6,869 nt of DNA from CAYJPV01 sp964396055 (GTDB taxonomy: Bacteria; Acidobacteriota; Vicinamibacteria; Vicinamibacterales; JAKQTR01): the NCBI GenBank assembly GCA_964396055.1, contig CAYNDV010000203.1, positions 1 through 6,869 of the forward strand, read 5' to 3'. The position numbers and the translations under genes were made by a program. Positions 1 to 6,869 of the stretch are shown here, piece after piece (within the stretch, counting starts at the first letter, position 1; each line of letters starts with the position of its first letter). Under the pieces are notes generated by a model that was not told the DNA's origin, searched no databases, and saw only the letters and a list, made by a program, of their open reading frames with translations.

Positions 1-1034
<1,034 letters not shown>

Positions 1035-1055
1035 CGGGGGTTCCTCGTCGGCAGC

Positions 1056-1092
1056 GGGGCCGCCGGCGCGGCGGCACCTCGCCGCCGGCCCC
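1056..1092 (-). promoter_or_regulatory. Strong potential hairpin in the acs 5' leader
   Basis: Positions 1056-1062 (GGGGCCG) pair with 1086-1092 (CGGCCCC), and 1068-1073 (GCGGCG) pair with 1080-1085 (CGCCGC). This gives 13 base pairs with a five-base bulge at 1063-1067 and a six-base loop at 1074-1079. On the acs transcript the base of the stem lies about 9 bases upstream of the GAGGAA ribosome binding site. It could affect acs translation or transcript stability, but it lacks a U-tract and in sequence this GC-rich such stems also arise by chance. The pairing is visible; a function is not shown. Confidence 0.35.
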
Positions 1093-1206
1093 GGCAGGCC
1101 GACCGTCGTCCTCGTCAGATTGACCGAGTGTGCCCCGCCCCACGCCCGGCGCGCAACAGCAAAGTGCGCTGGACGGCCCGGGCCCGGGGGGCGCCGGCGC
1201 GGCCGG

Positions 1207-1231
1207 TTGTCAGCGGTGCCGCTTTCGACAA
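1207..1231. promoter_or_regulatory. Inverted repeat overlapping the predicted promoter, candidate operator
   Basis: TTGTC (1207-1211) is repeated in inverse as GACAA (1227-1231) with 15 bases between. Inside it, AGCGG (1212-1216) is inverted as CCGCT (1219-1223). The inner pair is offset from the outer pair by three bases, so the site is an imperfect dyad. It covers the -35 box and spacer and touches the first two bases of the -10 box, a position where a bound regulator would block RNA polymerase. No regulator gene is present in the window and I do not recognise the motif as that of a known family. Confidence 0.35.
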
Positions 1232-1235
1232 TACT
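1207..1235 (+). promoter_or_regulatory. Predicted sigma70-type promoter of the Cache-PAS-CBS-DUF294 / phosphoesterase operon
   Basis: The -35 box TTGTCA (1207-1212) matches TTGACA at 5 of 6 bases, and the -10 box AATACT (1230-1235) matches TATAAT at 4 of 6, including the key second A and last T. The spacer is exactly 17 bases. The boxes lie in the only AT-richer island of the intergenic region. Transcription would start near 1242, leaving a leader of only about 16 bases before the ATG at 1258. It also supports the choice of 1258 rather than an upstream start for the gene. Confidence 0.55.
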
Positions 1236-1257
1236 AGGCCGCGACCGACGCCAGCCC

Positions 1258-3777
1258 ATGACTCTTCCGCCTGTCTCGCCGCGGCCGACGCCTCACTGGC
1301 GCCACTTCGCGACGCGCACCGTCCCGCCGGCCATCCTCACGTTCGCCCTGTTCCTCGGCCTGATCTTCGCCGTCGTCATCCCGACGATGCGCGAGAGCAT
1401 CCTCGAGCGGAAGCGGGAGATGATCCGGGAACTCACCCAGGCCGCCTGGTCGGAACTGGCCGACCTCGAGGCGCGGGAGCGCGCAGGGTCGATGACGCGG
1501 GACGCGGCGCAGGCCGCCGCCATCGCCCGCATCCGCAGCCTCCGCTACGGCGACGACGGCAAGGACTACTTCTGGATCACCGACCTGCACCCGCGCATGG
1601 TCGTGCACCCCTACCGGCCCGAACTCGACGGCCAGGACCTCTCCGCGTACGCCGATCCCGCGGGCACCAGGCTGTTCGCCGAACATGCGCGGCTGGTGCG
1701 GGCCGAGGGGGCCGGCTACACCGAGTATCTCTGGCAATGGAAGGACGACGAGCGGCGCATCGTGCCGAAGTTGTCGTACGTCAAGGGTTTCACGCCCTGG
1801 GGCTGGATCATCGGTACCGGGATCTACCTCGAGGACGTGCGGGCCCAGGTGTCGGCCATCACCCGGCGCGTGGTGATGGTTTCCCTCGCGTTCTCGGTGC
1901 TCATCGCCGGCCTGCTCGTCTACATGACGAAGCAGAGTCTCGACCTGGATCGGCAGCGGTGGGCGGCGGAATCCGCCCTGCGCGAATCGGAGGAGAAGTA
2001 CCGCACCCTGGTGGAAGGCACCACCGAGGGCGTCGTGCTCGTCGTGTCGGGCCGGTGCGTGTACAGCAACGCGCCGCTCCGGACCCTGCTGGGCTACGAC
2101 GAAGGCGGGCTGGAGGGCCTCGGCTGGGAGCAGATCCTGGACCCGGTGCCCGTCGGCGGAGAGGCGCCGGCGGAGGGGCGGCCCGCGCGCGCCGTCCGGA
2201 AGGATGGCACGCGCCTCGACGTCACGGTCCGCACCGCACCCGTGTCGGTGGGCGACCGGACGGGGCTGACCGTGTCGATCCGTGACATGACCGCGCACCG
2301 GTCGACCGAGGAGCGGCTCTCAGCGCTCCTGGCCGAAATGCAGACGACGCAGTTGCTGCCCACCAGGCCCGTGGCGGCGTCGCGGCTGTCAACGGTGGCC
2401 TGCGGACTCGACACGCCGGTCCGGGAAGCGGCGGCGGCCATGACCCGCGCCGCCGCCAGCGCCGCGCTCGTCCGGGCCCCGTCGGGCGCCGACATCGGCA
2501 TCGTCACCGATGAGGACGTCCGGGCCAGGCTCGTGGCGGCCGGGGCCGATGCGTCCGGGCCGGTGTCGGCCATCATGAGCGCGCCGCTCGTCCGGATCCC
2601 GGCCGACGCGCTGCTGTTCGAGGCCGCGCGCCTGATGCGCGAGCGCAACGTGGGGCACCTCGTCGTGACCGGCCCGGCGGGCGCGACCCTGGGGGTCCTG
2701 GCGGGCAGAGAAGTCCTGCACGCCCAGCAGCACTCCGTATCGGTGCTCCAGGCCGAGATCCAGTCCGCCGCCGGCATCGACGACCTGCGCGACAGCCGGG
2801 CCAAGCTGCCGTTCGTGGTCAAGTCGCTGATGGACGGCGGCACCCGGGTCGAACACGTGACGCGGGTGATGACGACGGTTTCCGATGCGGTGCTGACGCG
2901 GCTGATCGACCTGGCGCTGCCGTACCTCGGGCCTCCGCCCGTGCCGTTCGCCTTCTTCGTCCTGGGCAGCGAGGCCCGCGGCGAACAGACGCTCAAGACC
3001 GACCAGGACAATGCGATCGTCTACGCCGACACCGATGCCGGCGACGCGGACGCGGCGCAGGCGTACTTCCTCGAGCTGGGCCGTCGCGTGTGCGACGGCC
3101 TCGACGAGGTCGGCTACGCGCGGTGCAAGGGCGAGGTCATGGCCTCCAACCCGAAGTGGTGCAAGCCGCTGGGGGCATGGCTGACGCATCTCGAACGCTG
3201 CGTGCGCGCGGTGGACGAGCAGGCGCTCACCGACATGAACGTCCTGTTCGACTTCCGGTGCGCGTACGGCGAGGCGATGTTCGCCGGCGCCCTGCGCGAC
3301 CACCTCAAGGCCCTGGTCGGCGGCGGTCAGCACGCTTTCTTCTTCCACCTCGCGCAGACGACCCTGCAGTTCAAGCCGCCCCTCGGCTTCTTCGGCAACA
3401 TCCAGCTGGACGGCGGGGGCGAGCACCCGTCCGCGTTCAACATCAAGAACGCGATCATCCCGGTGGTCAACTTCGCCCGGATCTACGCCCTGAACCATCA
3501 TGTCGAGGACACCAGCACGCTCGACCGCCTCGGCCGTCTGCTGCACCTCGGCGTGCTCCTGCGATCCAGCCACGACGAGCTCGTGCAGGCCTACACGCTG
3601 CTGATGGAGATCCGCCTCGCCCACCAGGCCGCCCGGGCCTGCGCCGGAGCCCCGGCGGACAACTATGTCGACGTGAGCCAGCTCACCCAGTTGCAGCGTT
3701 CCCTGCTCAAGAAGGTGTTCGCCGACATCGGCGTCTTCCAGGCCCGCCTCCGCACGGACTTCGCCCGGACCTCCTGA
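1258..3777 (+). CDS. Transmembrane Cache-PAS-CBS-CBS-DUF294 putative nucleotidyltransferase sensor protein
   Basis: The protein has 839 residues. Visible in order: a membrane segment at about 24-43; an extracytoplasmic single Cache (sCache_2-like) domain at about 44-200, with GDDGKDYFWITDLHPRMVVH at 98-117 and FTPWGWIIGTGIYLEDV at 178-194; a second membrane segment at about 203-223; a PAS domain at about 241-350; a CBS pair at about 378-490 (GIVTDEDVR, then PVSAIMSAPLVRIPADALLF); a DUF294 nucleotidyltransferase domain at about 505-645; and DUF294_C at about 685-830. The nucleotidyltransferase motif LGSEARGEQTLKTDQDNA (569-586) keeps the GS pair and the D582-x-D584 metal ligands, as in the GlnD-type superfamily. 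No kinase, GGDEF or HAMP domain is present. Family members usually have a cyclic-nucleotide-binding domain ahead of the CBS pair and are about 600-640 residues long; here Cache and PAS replace it. The likely role is sensing a small extracellular ligand, possibly a carboxylate, to control nucleotidyl transfer to an unknown target (inference). The ATG at 1258 has no clear Shine-Dalgarno but lies just past the predicted promoter and just before the first membrane segment. Upstream in-frame starts would only add low-complexity sequence. Confidence 0.9.
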   Translation: MTLPPVSPRPTPHWRHFATRTVPPAILTFALFLGLIFAVVIPTMRESILERKREMIRELTQAAWSELADLEARERAGSMTRDAAQAAAIARIRSLRYGDDGKDYFWITDLHPRMVVHPYRPELDGQDLSAYADPAGTRLFAEHARLVRAEGAGYTEYLWQWKDDERRIVPKLSYVKGFTPWGWIIGTGIYLEDVRAQVSAITRRVVMVSLAFSVLIAGLLVYMTKQSLDLDRQRWAAESALRESEEKYRTLVEGTTEGVVLVVSGRCVYSNAPLRTLLGYDEGGLEGLGWEQILDPVPVGGEAPAEGRPARAVRKDGTRLDVTVRTAPVSVGDRTGLTVSIRDMTAHRSTEERLSALLAEMQTTQLLPTRPVAASRLSTVACGLDTPVREAAAAMTRAAASAALVRAPSGADIGIVTDEDVRARLVAAGADASGPVSAIMSAPLVRIPADALLFEAARLMRERNVGHLVVTGPAGATLGVLAGREVLHAQQHSVSVLQAEIQSAAGIDDLRDSRAKLPFVVKSLMDGGTRVEHVTRVMTTVSDAVLTRLIDLALPYLGPPPVPFAFFVLGSEARGEQTLKTDQDNAIVYADTDAGDADAAQAYFLELGRRVCDGLDEVGYARCKGEVMASNPKWCKPLGAWLTHLERCVRAVDEQALTDMNVLFDFRCAYGEAMFAGALRDHLKALVGGGQHAFFFHLAQTTLQFKPPLGFFGNIQLDGGGEHPSAFNIKNAIIPVVNFARIYALNHHVEDTSTLDRLGRLLHLGVLLRSSHDELVQAYTLLMEIRLAHQAARACAGAPADNYVDVSQLTQLQRSLLKKVFADIGVFQARLRTDFARTS

Positions 3778-3779
3778 CC

Positions 3780-4541
3780 ATGCAGGTCCTCATCGTGGGC
3801 GACGTGCACGGCCGGCACGACCAACTGGCGGACCTGCTCGAGCGAGCCCGCCGCGGGCTCGCCATCGAGGCAGCGATTCAGGTGGGGGACTTCGGGTTCA
3901 CGGAGGCGGCCCTGGGCGCCCTGCAGGCGCCGTTTCCAGTCCCCGTGCATGCCGTGGACGGCAACCACGAAGACCACCGGTGGCTGCAGCGGGCGATCGA
4001 CGCGGGCGAGACCCGGCGCTGGGAGGAGCGGCTCAACCTGTTCTACCAGCCCAGGGCTTCGACGGCCGTGCTGGGCGGGTCGACGGTCGGGTTCCTCGGC
4101 GGCGCGCTCAACGTGGACCGGCCGCAGCGGCACAACGGGCCCGCCGGCCTGGCGAACTACATCCGGCGGCGCGAAACGGACGCGGCCGCGGCGACGTTCA
4201 ATCGCGTCCGACCGCACCTGGTGGTCACGCACTCGTGCCCGGCCGGCATCGGCATCGGCATGACGGGGCCGCTGGACCTGCGCCTGGGCGTGCTGGACTA
4301 CGTGGTGGGAGCGGGGTTCGACCCCGGTCCGGTCCACGACTGCGGGGACGCGGAACTCACGGCCCTGTGGTCGTGCCTCGCGTACCGGCCGCGGGCGTGG
4401 GTCTTCGGCCACCACCACCGCCTGCACGCCACCACCGTCGAGGGCACGCACTTCGTGTGCGTCGGCGAAACGGAGTCGTCTGCCGATCAGCCCGTGGTCT
4501 GGGACACCGAGGATCGCGTGCTGTGGACGGCGGCCCGCTGA
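3780..4541 (+). CDS. Calcineurin-like metallophosphoesterase
   Basis: The protein has 253 residues, is probably cytoplasmic (no signal peptide or membrane segment), and shows the complete dimetal signature of the calcineurin-like phosphoesterase superfamily. The motifs are GDVHG (D8, H10), GDFG (D37), GNHE (N62, H63), VVTHS (H151) and GHHH (H211-H213). All expected metal ligands are present, so it should be an active phosphomonoesterase or phosphodiesterase; the substrate cannot be read from sequence. The ATG begins two bases after the stop of the upstream sensor gene. With no obvious Shine-Dalgarno of its own, it is probably translated by coupling, which argues for a shared function with the nucleotidyltransferase. 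The start is supported by the first beta strand (MQVLIVGD) beginning immediately. CBS-DUF294 genes near actP are often paired with a DnaQ-like exonuclease instead (recalled family knowledge), so a phosphoesterase in this place is a notable variation. Confidence 0.92.
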   Translation: MQVLIVGDVHGRHDQLADLLERARRGLAIEAAIQVGDFGFTEAALGALQAPFPVPVHAVDGNHEDHRWLQRAIDAGETRRWEERLNLFYQPRASTAVLGGSTVGFLGGALNVDRPQRHNGPAGLANYIRRRETDAAAATFNRVRPHLVVTHSCPAGIGIGMTGPLDLRLGVLDYVVGAGFDPGPVHDCGDAELTALWSCLAYRPRAWVFGHHHRLHATTVEGTHFVCVGETESSADQPVVWDTEDRVLWTAAR

Positions 4542-4554
4542 CGAAGGGGCCGGC

Positions 4555-4582
4555 GGCCGGGCGCGTGGGCGCGCACCCGGCC
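4555..4582. terminator. GC-rich hairpin between convergent genes, possible bidirectional terminator
   Basis: GGCCGGG (4555-4561) pairs with CCCGGCC (4576-4582), and CGCG (4562-4565) pairs with CGCG (4570-4573) around a TGGG loop, leaving a two-base bulge at 4574-4575. It occupies the middle of the 57-base gap between the convergent phosphoesterase and actP-like genes, where a shared terminator would be expected. Neither strand has a T-tract after the stem, so it does not meet the usual intrinsic terminator pattern. It may act only as a 3' end stabiliser. Confidence 0.35.
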
Positions 4583-4598
4583 ACCCGGCCCGGACGCG

Positions 4599-6524
4599 TC
4601 AGGAGGCGGCGGGCCTGGGCGCCGGCGGCTTCGTCAGCAGCGACACCACGACGAGCACCAGGAAACCCAGGGGAATGGTCACGATGGCGGGCTGGCTGAA
4701 CGGCACCAGCGCCGAGGCCGGATCGAGGCCGTAGACGTCCTTGAACGCCTGGGCGCTGGAGAGAATCCAGGCCAGCGACGAGATCATCCCGACCAGGATC
4801 GCCGCCGTGATCCCCTCCTTGGTCGTCCGCTTCCAGAACAGCAGCATGACGAGCGCCGGCAGGTTGGCAGACGCCGCGATGTTGAAGGCCCAGCCCACGA
4901 GGAAGTTGACGTTCATCCGCGAGAACGCGATCCCCAGGCCCATGGCCACGACGCCGACGCAGAGCGCCGCGATCTTCGCCGCCCGCACCTTCTGGAACTC
5001 GTCCATCCGGATGCGGAGGAAGTTCGTCATCAGGTCGTGGGCCACGGCGCCGCTGGCGGCCATGATCAGGCCGCTCACGGTCCCGAGCACGGTGGTGAAC
5101 GCCACCGCCGAAATCATCGCGAAGAGGAACTCGTTGAAGCTGCGCGCCAGGAGCGGCGCCGACATGTTCGTGTCGGTAACGTCCAGCGTGCCGCTGGTCA
5201 TCGCCCCGAGGCCGAGATAGAGCGTGAGCACGTAGAAGAACCCGATCGCCGCGATGCCGACCACCGTGCTCTTGCGCGCGCTCAACTGGTCCTTCACCGT
5301 GTAGTACCGGATCAGGATGTGCGGCAGCGACGCGGTGCCGCAGAACAGCGCCAGCATCAGCGAGAGGAAGTCGAGCTTGTCGGCGGGCTTGTCGCTGCGG
5401 ACCTTGCGGAACGTCGGGCTGGAGCCCGGCGTCATGAAGTCGCTGCCCGGCGTCGGCCGCTGATAGTACACGGTCGTCACGGCGCCGTCACCGCCGGTGA
5501 CCTTGTCCGATCCCCACAGGATCACCTCGCTCTCCTGCATCGTCTGCAGGTACTCGAGGGGGCCAAGCGGGCCCGTCCGATCCACGCCCCCGGGCAGTCT
5601 CGAGGCGTAGCCGACCGGCTGGAGATCGGCCTGGTTCGCGCCCTTCCCCTGGGGCTGGCCGTTCGCCAGTTTCCGGCCGTCCGGCAGCACCGCGAGCGTC
5701 TGGGTCGCCGACAGGGTCCCGTCGGCGTTCCGGCGCCACACCCGGGTCACGTCCGTCCCGGTGTCCCGCACCCGCACGTAGGGGAGGCCCGTCCATGCGC
5801 CGTCTTCAGGCACCACCTCGGCGCCCGGCGCGGAGACGATGTCCGCCGCCGCCACGTCGCGCGCCAGGACCGCGCCGGCCTTCGCGCTCGCCTCCTGCGG
5901 GTTCGTGTGCACGCCGCGCAGGAGGATGAGGACGGTGATGATCGCGCAGAGCACCACGAGCAGCGTGCCCTTGATGAACTGCACCCACGTGGTGGACACC
6001 ATGCCGGCCGTCATCACGATCAGCGTCACGATGCAGCCGACCAGCAGGACCCCGACGTAGTGCGGGAAGCCCAGCAGCGGCTGCACCAGCGCGCCAGCGC
6101 CGACCATCTGCGGGATCAGGTAGAAGCAGCTCACCACCAGCGTGCTGATGGCGGCCGCCAGCTTGATCCCCCGTGAGTTGAACCGGTTGTCGAGGGCGTC
6201 GGCGAAGGTGAACCGGCCGAGGCGCTTGAGCGGCTCGGCAATGACGAACAGCGCCACGATCCACCCGGCCAGGTAGCCGATGGAGTAGAGGAAGCCGTCG
6301 TACCCGTAGAAGGCAATCATCCCGCAGATGCCGAGGAATGACGCCGCCGACAGGTAGTCGCCGGCGAAGGCGACGCCGTTTACCGCCCAGTGGATGCCGC
6401 CGCCCGCCGCGAAGTAGCCCGACGCCGAACGCGCCCGGGCTCCCAGGTAGAAACTGATCCCGACCACGAGCCCGGCAAACACCAGGAAGACGAAGACCGA
6501 CAGGGAGGAGGCCTCGTGAATCAT
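4599..6524 (-). CDS. actP: ActP-type sodium/acetate (monocarboxylate) symporter with a large extra loop
   Basis: This is a 641-residue inner-membrane protein of the sodium:solute symporter (SSS) family, closest in motif to the cation/acetate symporters. It would import acetate or a similar small carboxylate with Na+ for the adjacent Acs. Recognisable parts are FAGDYLSAASFLGICGMIAF (53-72), RFTFADALDNRF (104-115), STTWVQFIKGTLLVV (177-191) and the ActP-like GTASLPHILIRYYTVKDQLS (396-415). About a dozen hydrophobic segments are visible, including 8-29, 48-72, 78-98, 121-140, 155-175, 185-204, 385-402, 421-441, 465-490, 517-535, 543-563, 570-591 and 611-630. E. coli ActP has 549 residues. The extra length here is mainly a hydrophilic stretch at about 206-384, which SSS topology places outside the cytoplasm. 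The ATG overlaps the stop of the DUF485 gene (ATGA) and follows a strong AGGGAGG. The gene symbol is by homology; acetate specificity is inferred from the context and motifs. Confidence 0.92.
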   Translation of the reverse strand: MIHEASSLSVFVFLVFAGLVVGISFYLGARARSASGYFAAGGGIHWAVNGVAFAGDYLSAASFLGICGMIAFYGYDGFLYSIGYLAGWIVALFVIAEPLKRLGRFTFADALDNRFNSRGIKLAAAISTLVVSCFYLIPQMVGAGALVQPLLGFPHYVGVLLVGCIVTLIVMTAGMVSTTWVQFIKGTLLVVLCAIITVLILLRGVHTNPQEASAKAGAVLARDVAAADIVSAPGAEVVPEDGAWTGLPYVRVRDTGTDVTRVWRRNADGTLSATQTLAVLPDGRKLANGQPQGKGANQADLQPVGYASRLPGGVDRTGPLGPLEYLQTMQESEVILWGSDKVTGGDGAVTTVYYQRPTPGSDFMTPGSSPTFRKVRSDKPADKLDFLSLMLALFCGTASLPHILIRYYTVKDQLSARKSTVVGIAAIGFFYVLTLYLGLGAMTSGTLDVTDTNMSAPLLARSFNEFLFAMISAVAFTTVLGTVSGLIMAASGAVAHDLMTNFLRIRMDEFQKVRAAKIAALCVGVVAMGLGIAFSRMNVNFLVGWAFNIAASANLPALVMLLFWKRTTKEGITAAILVGMISSLAWILSSAQAFKDVYGLDPASALVPFSQPAIVTIPLGFLVLVVVSLLTKPPAPRPAAS

Positions 6525-6805
6525 GCCGCACCTCCCTGCCCGGACTTGCGGCAGACACGCATGTACACCACCGCCAGGACCAGGGCGAGGACGATCAGGC
6601 CGAACCCGTACAGGACGGCCAGGTTCGGCCCGCCCAACGGCGCCCGCGCCATCGCCGAGGGGTTGAAGGCGCTGAACGCCATGAACCCGGCGTAGAACGC
6701 GATGTACACCAGCAGCAGCACCACGCCCATGCGGGTGTTGTGGGCGACCACCGCCGCGTCCTCGTGCTCTTTCACGACGGGAGACTTGAAGTCGATTCCT
6801 GCCAT
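6521..6805 (-). CDS. DUF485 (YjcH-like) small membrane protein, partner of ActP
   Basis: This 94-residue protein has two hydrophobic helices, at about 27-47 (MGVVLLLVYIAFYAGFMAFS) and 62-83 (NLAVLYGFGLIVLALVLAVVYM), joined by a short polar loop, with a basic C terminus (RVCRKSG). The two-helix layout and the YxxFYxxFM and NP residues in the first half match the DUF485 family, of which E. coli YjcH, encoded between acs and actP, is a member. The family is almost always encoded directly upstream of an ActP-type symporter and is thought to be an accessory subunit; its exact role is not established. Its stop overlaps the symporter start by ATGA, so the two are translationally coupled. The ATG at 6803-6805 is preceded by GGAG (6813-6816) at a spacing of 7 bases. 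Confidence 0.9.
   Translation of the reverse strand: MAGIDFKSPVVKEHEDAAVVAHNTRMGVVLLLVYIAFYAGFMAFSAFNPSAMARAPLGGPNLAVLYGFGLIVLALVLAVVYMRVCRKSGQGGAA
6531..6537 (-). promoter_or_regulatory. Ribosome binding site of the actP-like gene, inside the DUF485 coding sequence
   Basis: AGGGAGG on the minus strand lies six bases before the ATG at 6522-6524. It is a near-perfect anti-Shine-Dalgarno match placed within the last codons of the DUF485 gene, and together with the ATGA overlap it fixes the symporter start. It is stronger than the GGAG of the upstream gene, so the symporter could also load ribosomes independently. Confidence 0.75.
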
Positions 6806-6869
6806 CGCTGGACTCCGTGTTGGCCGTCGACGACGAACGAACGTTTTGTCCTGGAGACGAAGCCCAGAC
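6806..6869 (-). other. Upstream region of the DUF485-actP operon, to the window edge
   Basis: These 64 bases hold the GGAG ribosome binding site of the DUF485 gene (6813-6816) and a short repetitive stretch, two CGTT units followed by CGTC units on the minus strand (about 6827-6845). I see no convincing -35/-10 pair; the promoter may lie beyond the window. No coding sequence is recognised here. Confidence 0.4.

Larger units (their letters stand above)
1035..1257. other. Divergent intergenic regulatory region between acs and the Cache-PAS-CBS-DUF294 gene
   Basis: These 223 bases separate two divergent genes. One reading frame stays open across much of the region in phase with the rightward gene, but its translation is a low-complexity Gly/Pro/Arg/Ala string with no domain, so I read it as non-coding. 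The side near acs is very GC-rich and contains a hairpin (1056-1092). A perfect 12-base palindrome of alternating CCC/GGG sits at 1177-1188. The only AT-richer part is 1207-1237, where the rightward promoter is predicted. No convincing acs promoter was found on the minus strand. The best candidate is TTGCGC and CACACT with an 18-base spacer, which I regard as weak. Confidence 0.7.

Noticed and set aside
1130..1175. A possible sigma54 promoter for acs on the minus strand (GCAC...TTGC)
   Set aside because: The distance between the two elements is 7 bases rather than 5, and the invariant GG of the -24 box is missing, so it does not fit the sigma54 consensus.
1177..1188. A perfect 12-base CCC/GGG palindrome as a possible regulator site
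   Set aside because: It is made only of runs of C and G in a highly GC-rich stretch, where such palindromes arise readily. No second copy was noted.
2389..3624. Long minus-strand open frames under the sensor and phosphoesterase genes, and plus-strand frames under the symporter gene (for example 5037-6176)
   Set aside because: They are shadow frames of GC-rich genes: no domains, arginine/alanine-rich composition, and no ribosome binding sites in sensible places.

Overview
This is a GC-rich bacterial window (by eye, clearly above 65% G+C) that carries an acetate uptake and activation locus. The proteins are Gram-negative in style and the base composition would suit a high-GC soil or aquatic lineage such as Acidobacteriota (Vicinamibacteria-like), Myxococcota or a proteobacterium. 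The sequence alone does not settle the taxonomy, and I give that only as a guess.

Layout. Positions 1-1034 (minus) hold the N-terminal half of acetyl-CoA synthetase (acs), cut by the window edge. A 223-bp divergent intergenic region (1035-1257) follows. It contains a plausible sigma70 promoter reading rightward, with an inverted repeat lying across it, and a strong potential hairpin in the acs leader. From 1258 to 3777 (plus) is one large membrane protein with the order TM-Cache-TM-PAS-CBS-CBS-DUF294 nucleotidyltransferase-DUF294_C. Two bases after its stop comes a calcineurin-like metallophosphoesterase (3780-4541). A 57-bp convergent gap with a GC-rich hairpin separates it from a minus-strand pair: an ActP-type sodium/acetate symporter (4599-6524) and, overlapping it by ATGA, a small DUF485 (YjcH-like) membrane protein (6521-6805). 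The last 64 bases are the upstream region of that pair.

How they may work together. YjcH/ActP-type proteins import acetate or another small carboxylate, and Acs converts acetate to acetyl-CoA. CBS-DUF294 nucleotidyltransferase-like proteins are known neighbours of actP/acs genes in many bacteria, where they normally carry a cyclic-nucleotide-binding domain at the N terminus. Here that input module appears to be replaced by a transmembrane Cache sensor plus PAS, so the protein looks like a one-component receptor whose output is a GlnD-like nucleotidyltransferase. The phosphoesterase in the same transcription unit is a candidate for an opposing or downstream activity. This fusion and pairing is the most interesting content of the window; its biochemical role is inference.
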